Part shown: positions 9,280 through 18,709 of the stretch, piece by piece | Layout: each line of letters starts with the position of its first letter | How positions within the stretch are numbered: position 1 is the stretch's first letter | Source of the DNA: Microbulbifer sp. MI-G | GTDB lineage: Bacteria; Pseudomonadota; Gammaproteobacteria; Pseudomonadales; Cellvibrionaceae | DNA length: 64,000 bases | Direction: 5' to 3' | NCBI RefSeq assembly: GCF_030440425.1 | Contig: NZ_CP098023.1 | Coordinates: forward strand, 2,779,501 to 2,843,500 | Position numbers and translations under genes: made by a program | Notes under the pieces: generated by a model | Databases searched by the model: none | Seen by the model: only the letters and a program-made list of their open reading frames with translations | Told to the model about the DNA's origin: nothing

Positions 9280-9950
9280 AGCGGCTTTCTGCCCAAGAGA
9301 TCTGGAGATGTGCTTGATTAATATCGGACTTTCAATTCCGGCACTCACCTTGACGTAACCGCGGCAATGTTCACAGACTTCATTGCTGATGCTCAAAACC
9401 CGTTCGATTCGCTGCATCCAGGTCATTGTTCCTTGCCATTCCATAGAGCGTTTAGGGAGCCAGTCATCCCTTGGAAATGCCGGCCTGACCTGTTTACTGC
9501 CAAGCATAACCGGAGTAATTAAGAATCCTGTGCTTGCTATTGGGTACAAAGATGCCGTGGAATCGGATAAGATTGACACGAGGCTTGGGTGTCCATTGGT
9601 TCAGGTAGCGAGCCAGTACAAATCGCAGTTGGAAAAGGTAACTCAGCGCCCAATGGCGAATGCGTACTTCTGAAAAACTTCATTCATCAATAGGGCGCTA
9701 CTTTCTGCCATCCACCGGGTTCCACAACTGAAGCAAAAACCCCATCGTTTGCAACTCAATGCCACCAAGCATTCATGGTGGCAATCTTCACAGCGCACGC
9801 GCAGGAAACCTTACTCTCGACAGCCGTACTGATGGAAGTCTTCAAACTCCTGTTGAATGGTGAACCCTGGGCTTCCAACGCGGTTTTGAATACCGGACAG
9901 TGCTGCTCAACGAATGGGCAGAGCAGCAACTGTTCGGGTTGGTGACGTTC
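9280..9950 (-). pseudogene. Decayed IS91-family transposase, internally deleted
   Basis: Read on the minus strand, about 9950-9660 encodes the N-terminal zinc-binding region of IS91-type Y2 transposases: RVRCEDCHHECLVALSCK followed by GFCFSCGTRWMAE, with the spacing of the CxxC pairs kept. About 9430-9290 encodes the C-terminal signature (MTWMQRIERVLSISNEVCEHC, then KVSAGIESP). The central part with the catalytic tyrosines is missing: the two ends are joined within about 250 bp. Frame changes and an in-frame stop (after QYGCRE) are visible. The element therefore cannot encode an active rolling-circle transposase. A second fragment of the same family lies at about 11.8 kb. Confidence 0.72.
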
Positions 9951-10175
9951 GCAGCTCGGCGATTGATTTGCTGTAATACCCCTTGCCAGTGAACGTGTAG
10001 TGATATTGATCCGATCAGGCTAGCCAGTTGTTTATCTGAATTCTTATGTTCGTTTTTAATGGGCCAATTAGTATCCTTAGAGAAATTGGTGGTGCCTGAA
10101 AATATTTATTTCAAGGGCATTTATTGTATAGAGAATATTTAAATATAAAAAGCCCAAAGCAAGTGGATTTTTATA

Positions 10176-10754
10176 TTACCATTGTGGATCAGGTGTACAA
10201 CAGACACCGCATTGGCAGCACCCAAAGGGATCACAGCAAACAAGTCTCCACCGCTTATCATCTCTGCATCTTTTTTCACAACAGGGCAGCGCTGTTGTTG
10301 AGTCGTTAGAACTGCACTTTTCAAAACTTTTTATCTCCGATTCGCTATTGCCAGGCTGTGTCGTTACGAACAACTCGTAGTAATCTGTATCATCATTATC
10401 CCATCGTAAATACGCTTCCTGGCCAGGGGATGTGCCCATAAATTCCGGATAACCCAGTAATTGCCAGGACCCATTAACATACTCCTCTATTTTAAAAGCG
10501 ACTGGGATATAAAGATCGTTATCCATATATTGTTGCTTTGTGGTTACACGCATCCGCCAAAGTGGATCATCATTCTCATTATAGTTCTCTATAATTTTTG
10601 GTTCGCCGTGTTGAGTATTAATATTAAAATTGTAAAAGTCACCATTGCGATTATATATCACAGAAACCTCAGAGACTTTAATAGCTTTTTCGGACGCGAG
10701 TACAAACTGCGGGACAAGCAAAATAAATGCCACTATTAAAGTTAAATATTTCAT
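10176..10754 (-). CDS. Secreted cysteine-rich hypothetical protein
   Basis: I do not recognise this 192-residue protein. It starts with a clear Sec signal peptide (residues 1-20, cleavage probably after VLA). The middle is polar and rich in Tyr, Asn and Asp, suggesting a beta-rich extracellular domain. The last 50 residues contain eleven cysteines, including CC pairs in PCCEKRC, VCCDPFGCCQCGVCC, with a Trp at the very end. This could be a disulfide-stabilised knot or a metal-binding tail; the sequence alone does not decide. The gene stands alone between two IS91 remnants. The ribosome binding site is weak (AGGA about 10 bases upstream). Confidence 0.6.
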   Translation of the reverse strand: MKYLTLIVAFILLVPQFVLASEKAIKVSEVSVIYNRNGDFYNFNINTQHGEPKIIENYNENDDPLWRMRVTTKQQYMDNDLYIPVAFKIEEYVNGSWQLLGYPEFMGTSPGQEAYLRWDNDDTDYYELFVTTQPGNSESEIKSFEKCSSNDSTTALPCCEKRCRDDKRWRLVCCDPFGCCQCGVCCTPDPQW

Positions 10755-12035
10755 TGTTATTTAATCCTATCTATAAGTTAACGTAATTATTGTGATTTCA
10801 GTACAGCATCACTCTACCCCTCCACCTCTGCTGCTACCATACCCTATCCTTTTTAGTATGGTAAGGCTGATTTTGGGGCAATGCTGTACTTGCAGCCTGC
10901 ACCTTTCTTGCCAATTCAAGCCTCTTACTTCGCTGCTACTGAGCCGCTCTGGGTATTGCAGATGCCTGTGTAGGCGTGATTTACTTTGTACGGCTGCTAA
11001 TGATCCCGATAATTACCAATAGTCAACAACAAAATAAATAATCGAACACTCTGAATAACAGGGTTTCAATGCGCTACTGTTAAAGCCAATTCTATTTTGT
11101 GCTGGATATGGTGACAAGGAATGAAGATGTAAGATCATGCCCACTTAACGATTTAGAGCTGTTATATTCAATATAGTTGTAAGAATCATTTATAAATTGA
11201 AAATCCCATCTTAAAAATACGTAATTACGAGTTTTTGGCATATTTACATGCTATAGATTGCCGCGTATTTTTTTGTGCTTTATTTTCTGTCAGGTAAGGC
11301 AGTCAACACAATGTGAATTTATTAAATTGAAAGAATTAGATTATTTATCCTCCTCCTGAATTGGTGTGAACACTCGACGGGAGGAGCTGCCTATAACCCA
11401 ATTTATTAATCATGTAAATGGTACAGATGGAGTGTATTTACACAAATGTATTTTTGTACAGAAACAATAGGATTTATTTAAAAATTCCCATCATGACGAT
11501 TATTAGTCTGCTTACTGCTGATAGATGAAAGTACATCAGTACCACATATACCCTATTTGCTAGCCGATCGGATGCATATGAATACCTCTCTCCGAGCCGC
11601 AATGTGAATACACGCGCTGTAGGCTCGTCATCGGCTTTTAAGTTTTAGACGATCCTGGGAAAGGAGTCTGCTTCCCTTCTGCCTTATCAGGATATCCCAT
11701 GTTTGAATCTGAACACGGCTTGATGAAATGATCCTACCAGGGGATAGGAATGATAATTCCCTATTTACCCTAAATTTGAACTGCTCTACTCGAACTGCCT
11801 GAAGGAAATCTCAACACCTTTTGGCAAATGGGTCCTTCTGGAAAGACTTCATCCACCATCTGGGCGGTACTTTACACCTTTCCTCGGGTACCACAGTTGG
11901 GCTCCAGCCCTCAATATGGCGTCACATACCGGAAAGATCTTATGCTAACGGGGGAAGTGTCGTGGAAGGAGTTGACTAAATGCGCAGATCGGCATTAATA
12001 TGATATCATAAAGATATCACAACTTGGAGCCTCCA
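10755..12035. other. 1.3-kb gene-free region with an IS91 relic
   Basis: AT-rich, with many stops in all frames and no convincing coding sequence. The only recognisable content is a degenerate IS91 transposase fragment near 11.78-11.94 kb. The rest is consistent with decayed mobile DNA. The promoter of the SPFH gene must lie at the right end. Confidence 0.5.
11780..11940 (-). pseudogene. Second IS91-family transposase relic
   Basis: The plus strand from about 11838 (CTGGAAAGACTTCATCCACC) aligns over about 60 bases with that at 9669 (CTGAAAAACTTCATTCATCA), i.e. the region after the zinc-finger segment of the IS91 transposase. On the minus strand the fragment reads PNCGTR, a stop, then STAQMVDEVFPEGPICQKVLRFP, closely matching the family pattern (PSCG-R-MAETAA--VDEV-P) with one in-frame stop. 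It continues into the region just beyond where the first relic breaks off, so it comes from a separate copy. Confidence 0.6.
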
Positions 12036-12905
12036 ATGATCACAGAGAAGAACGCATTTACGGTCAATGGTTACGGAATGGTCGCGGGTTTACTGTTGTC
12101 GCAGCTAGTTTCCGCAGGCATGGTGATGAGGGGAATGGCGATGGGGGACCCTGTAGCGATTGTGGGCTGGATCCTTGCATCTTTGATCGTCGCCTTCTGT
12201 TGGCACGGGTTGTTTATGGTCGCCCCGAACCAGGGCAAGGTACTGCAACTGTTCGGCAAGTATGTTGGCACCGAGCATGTTACCGGACTGCGCTGGACCA
12301 ACCCGCTGATTTTCACACGCACTCCCATCTCGTTGCGGGTGCGGAACTTCGAAAGTGGCAAACTCAAGGTCAACGACGCCAACGGCAACCCCATCGAGAT
12401 TGCGGCAGTAGTGGTATGGAAGGTGGTGGACTCGGCGGAGGCCTATTTCGAGGTGGACGATTACGAGAGTTTCGTCACCATCCAGAGCGAGGCGGCGCTG
12501 CGCAACGTGGCCAACGAATACCCCTATGACAACCACAGCGATAAGGTTCTGTCCCTGCGGGGCGATCCCGTCGCTATCGCCGGGAAAATCCGCGAGCAGG
12601 TGCAGGAACGCCTGGGCAAAGCGGGCATAGAGGTGATAGAGACACGTATCAGCCACTTGGCCTATGCGCCGGAAATCGCTCAGGCCATGTTGCGTAAGCA
12701 GCAGGCTAGCGCCGTGTTGGCGGCTCGCCAGCTGATCGTGCGCGGTGCGGTGGAAATGGTTACCGACGCGATCAGGTCCCTAGCAGAAACCCAGGAGCTT
12801 GAACTGGACGAAGAGCGCAAGGCCAATATGGTCAACAACCTGCTGGTTGTTATTTGCGGCGAGCAGCAGGCGCAACCGGTTATCAACAGTGGCAGTCTCT
12901 ATTGA
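12036..12905 (+). CDS. SPFH/band-7 domain membrane protein
   Basis: Stomatin/prohibitin/flotillin-type proteins form membrane-bound oligomers linked to microdomain organisation or protease control. The protein has two hydrophobic segments (about 12-30 and 42-65), then an SPFH domain with FMVAPNQGKVLQLFGKYVGT, the usual beginning, and a helical C-terminal region rich in Ala and Gln. The ATG at 12036 was chosen because TTGGAG lies at 12024-12029 just upstream; an in-frame TTG at 12024 is part of that site. The next gene starts 3 bp after the stop, so the two form an operon. Confidence 0.85.
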   Translation: MITEKNAFTVNGYGMVAGLLLSQLVSAGMVMRGMAMGDPVAIVGWILASLIVAFCWHGLFMVAPNQGKVLQLFGKYVGTEHVTGLRWTNPLIFTRTPISLRVRNFESGKLKVNDANGNPIEIAAVVVWKVVDSAEAYFEVDDYESFVTIQSEAALRNVANEYPYDNHSDKVLSLRGDPVAIAGKIREQVQERLGKAGIEVIETRISHLAYAPEIAQAMLRKQQASAVLAARQLIVRGAVEMVTDAIRSLAETQELELDEERKANMVNNLLVVICGEQQAQPVINSGSLY

Positions 12906-12908
12906 GCC

Positions 12909-13115
12909 ATGACGAAGAAGAAAGCCTTTCCACTGAGAATCAACGAACAGGTGTTGGCGGCCATGCAGCGCTGGGCCGACGACGACTTGCGCAGCGTGAA
13001 CGCGCAGATAGAGTATGTACTGCGCGATGCACTGGTGAAATCCGGTCGTGTCAAGTTGGTGCAGAAGGTGGTGACGGAGATTGAAGAAAAGGACGGAGAT
13101 TCCGAAAACCATTAA
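12909..13115 (+). CDS. Arc-family ribbon-helix-helix small protein
   Basis: This 68-residue protein has the FPLRINEQVLAAMQRWADDD pattern of Arc-like ribbon-helix-helix DNA-binding proteins, followed by VNAQIEYVLRDAL, the second helix. The C-terminus is charged. It follows the SPFH gene with a 3-bp gap. Such SPFH/Arc pairs are common, and the small protein may regulate its own operon; this is inference. No toxin partner is visible, so it is not called an antitoxin. Confidence 0.75.
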   Translation: MTKKKAFPLRINEQVLAAMQRWADDDLRSVNAQIEYVLRDALVKSGRVKLVQKVVTEIEEKDGDSENH

Positions 13116-13142
13116 TAACAACGAGCTGAATAAGGAAAAAGT

Positions 13143-14633
13143 ATGGTGCTCTCATATTTAAAACAAGTAACCAGGGGATCAGTGTTCGGCAGCCTTCTCA
13201 TATTGGTACCATTTGACTGCTATGCCTCTGTTACCAATGATGACCCTGTACATCAAAATGAGTCGATCACCGAATACTCTGACACTGATGACGCCGACGG
13301 CATCTTGGGAAACTGGAGCGGTCATCTTCAAACGCCAGCCGGACCTTTGGCTTTCGTACTTGAAATTGAACAAAAAGATAGACGCTTCCTAGCGCGAGCA
13401 CAAAGTCCAAGCCAAAGCCCAGAGTACTTTCCAGTGGACACCGTTGAACTCGTGAACGGAAAATTTACCTTTGCTATCGACAACCTGAATATCCGGTTTG
13501 AAGGTGGGCTCAGCCGGGATAAAAAGACTATCAGCGGAGATTTTGCCCAAGGCCCCGCGGTAATGAAGTTGAAGCTGGATCGCGAACCCATAGAGAAAAA
13601 GCTTTCTGTCAGGCCGCAAACACCGATACCGCCCTTTGATTATCTCGCCGAGGAAGTCAAAGTGCTGAATTCAAAGGCGAATATCACTTTGGCGGGCACC
13701 CTAACCAGGCCGATTGGCAGGATCAAGGCGACCGCGGTTATGATCACCGGATCAGGGCCCCAAGACCGGGATGAGACTATTTTACGCCACAGGCCTTTCG
13801 CCGTAATTGCCGACCACCTGGCAAAAAATGGATTCGCCGTTCTGAGGTTGGACGACAGAGGGGTTGGCCAGTCCACCGGCAATTTCGAAACCGCAACTTC
13901 CGAGGATTTCGCCGGTGATACGAACAGCGCCATTCAGTACCTGAAGGCTCGCAATGACATACCACCGGACACTATCGGATTAATCGGTCACAGTGAAGGT
14001 GGAATGATCGCACCGATGGTCGCCGCTCGCAGGGACGATCTTGCCTTCGCCATCCTGTTGGCAGGACCAGGCGTTGATATCGTGGATCTCTACATCGAGC
14101 AAAGGTCCAATATTTTTCTATCGATGGGCGTAAAACCGGAGAAAATCAGTGAAATAAAACAACTTGATGCCATCGTATTCGAACAGATCAATCGGCTTTC
14201 CGATGACTCTGAAATCTCAGAGGAGACACTTGCACTGATGCGAAAAGTCTCTCGGCTGGTTGGTGTGCAGGAGCGAAATGCAATTGAACTACAGGTTGAG
14301 GCATTGGCCAAAACCTATACCACGCCCTGGTTCAGGTATTTCCTAAAATTCGACCCTGAACCTTACATCCGAGAAATAAAAGTACCGGTGCTGGCGATAA
14401 ACGGTAGCCTGGATGCTCAGGTCACTGCGAAGCAGAATCTCGCTGGAATACAGAATTCACTAGCGGAAGTAAATCACAATGATTACCGGGTTGTGGAGTT
14501 GGAAGGATTGAACCATCTTTTACAGACGGCTGAGACCGGCGCAATTTCCGAATACAATCAAATTGAAGAGACGATTGCTCCGCAAGTTCTAAATCTGATC
14601 AGCGGTTGGCTCGATGAACGTTTTGGGGAATAA
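13143..14633 (+). CDS. Exported alpha/beta hydrolase (serine esterase/peptidase-like)
   Basis: A 496-residue secreted hydrolase. The N-terminus is a signal peptide (about 1-29), followed by a beta-rich N-terminal domain (about 50-150) and an alpha/beta hydrolase fold. The nucleophile motif is GHSEGG with Ser284. Asp424 in NGSLDAQV and His457 in GLNHLL fit the other triad members, and TGSGPQDRD at about 202-210 is the oxyanion region. These features match the family of lipase/peptidase-like hydrolases that contain a GSGPQDRDE block. The substrate cannot be read from sequence. The start is supported by AAGGAAAA upstream of the ATG. The gene lies 27 bp after the Arc-like gene and may be cotranscribed. 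Confidence 0.85.
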   Translation: MVLSYLKQVTRGSVFGSLLILVPFDCYASVTNDDPVHQNESITEYSDTDDADGILGNWSGHLQTPAGPLAFVLEIEQKDRRFLARAQSPSQSPEYFPVDTVELVNGKFTFAIDNLNIRFEGGLSRDKKTISGDFAQGPAVMKLKLDREPIEKKLSVRPQTPIPPFDYLAEEVKVLNSKANITLAGTLTRPIGRIKATAVMITGSGPQDRDETILRHRPFAVIADHLAKNGFAVLRLDDRGVGQSTGNFETATSEDFAGDTNSAIQYLKARNDIPPDTIGLIGHSEGGMIAPMVAARRDDLAFAILLAGPGVDIVDLYIEQRSNIFLSMGVKPEKISEIKQLDAIVFEQINRLSDDSEISEETLALMRKVSRLVGVQERNAIELQVEALAKTYTTPWFRYFLKFDPEPYIREIKVPVLAINGSLDAQVTAKQNLAGIQNSLAEVNHNDYRVVELEGLNHLLQTAETGAISEYNQIEETIAPQVLNLISGWLDERFGE

Positions 14634-15246
14634 CATTGCTCGCAAGTCTGGCCACCCTGATAAATTTCACTGTTAACCAGAGACTGGCCCAGCGCCCAAA
14701 TTTCTCTTTATGGGACAACGTCTTCCGAGACATTGAAATTGGTATTGTTAGACTGTGAAAATCATCAAATACCCCCCATTCACGACACCTTTTACTGCTT
14801 TTTAAAACACCTGAGCCACACACATCATTCGGTGGCAGAACGAATGCTGTCAAAATGGCGCAAGTTCTGCCTCTTGCTGAACACGCACTCAATTTTCTTT
14901 AATAGATACTATAAATTGGCCCTTAAGCCTGAAATAGAGGTAGGGCTTCAGGTGGAGCACAATAGACAGTTAAAGGCCCTGGGTACACAGTCTTCTCATT
15001 GTTTGGAAGAGAAAATGGACTTTGTGTCTTCACAACCACCTATACCAGAGTAGTTCATAAAGATGCTTTCTCAGATTAAATGAAGATAGCTATTCATTAA
15101 ACCTGTATCCGGGTTGTTTGAGCCAACCCCCGGATGCTAGTGTACGATGTTCAATCTAGCATTCCCTAGCGTCGCTATCATTTTTTCCACTCAGCTATTA
15201 GCCGAATAGGATTACAATCAAATTGCATCAACTACCGCATACTCGA
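14634..15246. other. Gene-free stretch between convergent genes
   Basis: No supported gene. A 106-codon plus-strand open frame (14733-15053) lacks a good ribosome binding site and any recognisable motif. No clear terminator was found for either the hydrolase or the cyclotransferase-like gene. Confidence 0.45.
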
Positions 15247-15591
15247 TCATGTATTGTCATTTTTTGCTGCATAGATCCAGCAGGTACGACCGGATTCCAA
15301 TACTGCAGAAATCCGTTGGTACTGATCAGTTTCATAGTTATCTGCCTGGGACAACTCTTTTCTGGTAATCTCAAAAACAGTACCGAGAACCCGGTCTTCT
15401 GTATTGCCGGTAAAGCGTAATATTGGATGTACGCTCTTTCCACTTTTTCTTATAACAACTTCATCAATAATGTTTATTTCTTCAACAACATACTTAGGCA
15501 GAAAGTCCCTAAATCCGCTCAACTCCCTCCCGAAATTGGCCATCTGTACATTTCGTTGTTGCAAAGTACCATAAGAAAATAAAAATTCCAT
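15247..15591 (-). CDS. Gamma-glutamylcyclotransferase (AIG2-like) family protein
   Basis: A 114-residue single-domain protein that starts FLFSYGTLQQRNVQ, the conserved substrate-binding YGTL loop of the AIG2/GGCT fold. The later segments VLGTVFEITRKELSQADNYE and the TDQYQR block supply the rest of the fold, including the usual acidic residue. Family members open gamma-glutamyl peptides to release 5-oxoproline or act on related gamma-glutamylamines; the substrate here is unknown. The ATG at 15591 was chosen over an upstream ATG because a GAGATTGGG sequence precedes it and because it puts the YGTL motif at the usual distance from the N-terminus. Confidence 0.8.
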   Translation of the reverse strand: MEFLFSYGTLQQRNVQMANFGRELSGFRDFLPKYVVEEINIIDEVVIRKSGKSVHPILRFTGNTEDRVLGTVFEITRKELSQADNYETDQYQRISAVLESGRTCWIYAAKNDNT

Positions 15592-15689
15592 CCCAATCTC
15601 TTTACGCTGGATATAAATACTGTACAGCAATCAAAGAACGACACACAAGACCGCTATTTTTCGGGTTTTATTTGTTGAGCAAAAAAACA

Positions 15690-16208
15690 TTAGAGATTGC
15701 CCTTCTCCTGATTAAACCCTGGATGAATTCTGGCCATCTGGTACAGGCCAATATAATGACCGGCTTTGAAGGATGCAAACCTGGATTCCCCTTCAATTTC
15801 AAATCCAAATTTCTTGTACAGAGATATTCCATGGGTATTATCTGTGTAAACAGACAGCTCAAGGCGAATAATATTCAGCCACTGATCCGCCAGTTCGATG
15901 GCCTCCCTTAAAAGACAACTACCCACCCCCTTTCCGTGGATTTCTGGATGCACAGCCATACCCAAGCTGGCAACATGTTTTGACCTGGGCTTGGTACACA
16001 GATCTATTCCAATATAGCCTTGCACCCTGCCCCCGACTTCAGCAACCAGCACAACTGCATTTTCAGTGCGCTCTTGAAACAGTGTGCTGACTTTATCAAT
16101 ACCGAGATAGGGATGTTGAGAGCTTTGCGCTACCACATAAGGGTGATCAAATATTTCCGATATTCTTTTATAGTCCCTGATTTCAGCTGCTCTGACTGCT
16201 ACTTCCAT
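15690..16208 (-). CDS. GNAT-family N-acetyltransferase
   Basis: A 172-residue acetyltransferase with the GNAT fold. It begins with VAVRAAEIRDYKRISEIF and has the acetyl-CoA pyrophosphate loop HPEIHGKGVGSCLL at about 107-120, followed by ALSLY-type residues in NTHGISLYKKFGFEIEGE, the standard end of the domain. The overall pattern resembles L-amino-acid or polyamine N-acetyltransferases, but the substrate cannot be assigned. GGAGATGTA precedes the ATG. It lies about 100 bp upstream of the cyclotransferase-like gene on the same strand. Confidence 0.85.
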   Translation of the reverse strand: MEVAVRAAEIRDYKRISEIFDHPYVVAQSSQHPYLGIDKVSTLFQERTENAVVLVAEVGGRVQGYIGIDLCTKPRSKHVASLGMAVHPEIHGKGVGSCLLREAIELADQWLNIIRLELSVYTDNTHGISLYKKFGFEIEGESRFASFKAGHYIGLYQMARIHPGFNQEKGNL

Positions 16209-16416
16209 TACATCTCCAACAGAAATTTAATACCGAAAATATACCTAAACAGTAAGAATCAACTGTTGTGCGGTCACTTTTTCCATGAATTTTGCTTCTT
16301 CTGGATTTTGCTAATTGCGTCACCATTAATATAACAGTAATCCTGAGCACCCTGGCTTGACTACGCTTTAAAACACAAGACACCGGATTGAATATTCCTC
16401 GTGGAAATAATAACAT

Positions 16417-16869
16417 TCAGGATTTATGCTTCTTAGCATCGTGATATTGCCATAACACATTGATAATTTTCCATTTTTTATTCTTGTCTTTATATAAATG
16501 CAGATAATCCATCCATTCATCTACAGTTAATTTTACAGATGCAACCCGTCTGTCGATATCCATAATCTGGATATCCACTCTGGGAGAAGATGGAAATTTA
16601 TTTCCATTCTTATTATAGGCTTCAGCAACCTTGAGCATAGTGTCAAAATTTGTTTCCATTATAAACTCACTGCCGTCTTTTGCTTGCCAATAAGTTCTTT
16701 TTGCTAATTTATTATCCAGGCTTCTTTTCATCATGTCTGGGCGAACCTTGTGCTGAGATTCAATATAGTCAAGCACCGCCCGGTGTATACGCTCTCTGTC
16801 ATGTGTGGCATTGGCCGATATTGTAAAAGGGAAAACCGCGAGTAAAGCAAAAATCATAACACGGCACAT
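16417..16869 (-). CDS. Exported NTF2-like protein (lumazine-binding-like family)
   Basis: After a signal peptide (MCRVMIFALL to ANA), the protein has the layout of the putative lumazine-binding NTF2-like family. An N-terminal helix (ERIHRAVLDYIESQ) is followed by RSLDNKLAKRTYW, then a central FDTMLKVAEAYN and a final beta strand W(K)IINVLWQY. The fold is a cone-shaped alpha+beta barrel often used as a binding or catalytic pocket; no active site can be named. The start at 16869 was chosen because AGGAAAGTCC lies upstream; another ATG 15 bases further upstream is also possible. The gene is read towards the GNAT gene. Confidence 0.72.
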   Translation of the reverse strand: MCRVMIFALLAVFPFTISANATHDRERIHRAVLDYIESQHKVRPDMMKRSLDNKLAKRTYWQAKDGSEFIMETNFDTMLKVAEAYNKNGNKFPSSPRVDIQIMDIDRRVASVKLTVDEWMDYLHLYKDKNKKWKIINVLWQYHDAKKHKS

Positions 16870-16975
16870 CAGGACTTTCCTCATTAGGTCAGTGAATTTA
16901 GGACAACCAAGAGCATAGTACTAGTGGCTGGAGCACTCTGAGCAGGCATTCAGCCTGCAACGTCTATCGCACTCA

Positions 16976-17743
16976 TTAAAGCTTCTTTTCCTGCTCTAGC
17001 AATTCAATCATTTCCTTTGCCACAAGTGCCGCTGATGGCAGGAACATGGTAGAGACAATCCGTTGATCAATAACCACCTCATGCTTGTCAGCAATGTTCT
17101 CTTTATTAATCACAATGGCACCATTTTTTTGAAGCTGCTCTTCAACAAGAAACGGTAACAGAGTACCCTGTTTTGCCCAGGTTTTCTTCTTTTCCGTAGA
17201 ATTCGGAAATCCGGCAATACGTTTTTCCTGAACCAGGAACCTGCCGTTAGGTAATTTTACCTTTGCAAAAGCCCCTGCGCCATGCCCACAACTGCCTATC
17301 ACGCCACCCGCCCGATAAATCTGCGCAATGATATCTAGCAACTCCTTGTTCGCCGCCACATCAAATAAAGTGCCATAACCTCCGCCAATATATAGTGCAC
17401 TATAGTCCTTCGCATGAATCTGGCCTGGTGTCAGAGAAACGTTGGCTTTATCCAGAAACCCCTCGTACTTAATCGTGTAACTGCTGATACCCAGAGGGTC
17501 CATCATAAACGGTATTTTTCCACCCATTGGAGATACAAAATCCACATCATACCCATGGGAGACAAAAATATGATATGGCGGCGCATATTCCCAGAGATTA
17601 TTTCTTGCATCGTGCTTTTCCGTATCGCCCATATTCTCAATATTAGAAGCAATGATCAGAATTTTTTTAGCCTCATCTGCGCTGACATGACAGACAGCTA
17701 CAGAGCAGCAAACACTAATCCACAGTAAGGTTTTTTTCAGCAT
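16976..17743 (-). CDS. Exported DJ-1/PfpI-family protein
   Basis: A 255-residue protein with a signal peptide (about 1-22) and a class I glutamine-amidotransferase-like fold. Motifs: KILIIASN at the first strand, YDVDFVSPMGG, then YIGGGYGTLFD at about 118-127, and the nucleophile elbow GSCGHGAGAF with Cys152 and adjacent His154. It resembles the Hsp31/glyoxalase III-like branch, which acts as chaperone, deglycase or protease depending on the member. Periplasmic location follows from the signal peptide. It lies upstream of the NTF2-like gene on the same strand with a 106-bp gap. Confidence 0.82.
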   Translation of the reverse strand: MLKKTLLWISVCCSVAVCHVSADEAKKILIIASNIENMGDTEKHDARNNLWEYAPPYHIFVSHGYDVDFVSPMGGKIPFMMDPLGISSYTIKYEGFLDKANVSLTPGQIHAKDYSALYIGGGYGTLFDVAANKELLDIIAQIYRAGGVIGSCGHGAGAFAKVKLPNGRFLVQEKRIAGFPNSTEKKKTWAKQGTLLPFLVEEQLQKNGAIVINKENIADKHEVVIDQRIVSTMFLPSAALVAKEMIELLEQEKKL

Positions 17744-18709
17744 AAGTTAACCATTGAATTTTGCTTGCTACAAAAATGCTATTTATACAGCGAACTTTAT
17801 CTACACTGCACCCTGATGGGTGTTTTCCGGGAAAACCCCAGGTTACAACTCCCGGACCAATCGGGCCTCATAGGTGTTTTATCCTGCATTTTTTCAATTT
17901 GCTTCAACACGATCCACGGATCCACTGCATCAAAAAAGTGGGATGCATACTCATGTTAACCACATCCATATTTTCTGAATGTGTATGAAGTGCTCTCTGA
18001 GACCCATTTGCCATTCCTGCACAATCATAGAAGTATATGACTTTGCGTCATGAAAGGTATTCTTATAGGTTGATTGGGCCTCTAATACTATGCCTAATCT
18101 CGTTAAAAATACCAAGTCTCCACTTCTTTTGCAAAGCTAAGCCAGTGGATTTCCATTCACCTCAACGTAGTGATAAGCATGCTCCTCAGCCAAAATTGGC
18201 ATGGAAATCAATACACTGAAAACACCTACAGGAGTGTCAAAACACGGCCTCCACTAGAAATGACACTGCCAGCAAAGGAACTCCTATAAATTGCCTCTTA
18301 GCTGGTACCTGTGTACGTACGGATCCAAACCGGCACATATGAAAAGTAAATTCACCAACAGAAGTGTAAAGTTACTCAAGCCATTTTAGCCGCGCATAAA
18401 AAGTACAGGTAAACAGGCATCCTAGCACTAGCGAGTCCCGGTTAATTTATTTGTGCAGAATTAAAAAGGCTTTTTCAGTTCAATTCATTCAGCGGCAGAT
18501 TCTCTGAGACATAGACCTGCACTCGGAAATGGCTCCAGCCGGACGCATCAGAGCGGCCCACCGCATCTGTAGATGGGGTCCACAGGCCGCACTGTATCAA
18601 TCCCATCATTCAGGTGTTCTGGCAGTACTCATCAGCGCCAGCCCTATTCAAACCCATAAACCAGATCCTACAGCCGCAGCGAATCAGAAATAGAGGCTGT
18701 ATCCCCAGG
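17744..18709. other. Gene-free 1-kb stretch
   Basis: Short open frames only, none with a ribosome binding site plus recognisable protein features. No RNA gene, repeat or terminator could be supported. The DJ-1 gene promoter should be at its left end. Confidence 0.45.

Noticed and set aside
8815..9579. 254-codon minus-strand frame upstream of the Rhs gene as an intact gene
   Set aside because: Only the segment near 9290-9430 matches a protein family (IS91 C-terminus); the rest is random-looking, so it was annotated as a transposase relic.
14733..15053. Possible 106-residue plus-strand gene
   Set aside because: No ribosome binding site, no recognisable motif, and an irregular composition.
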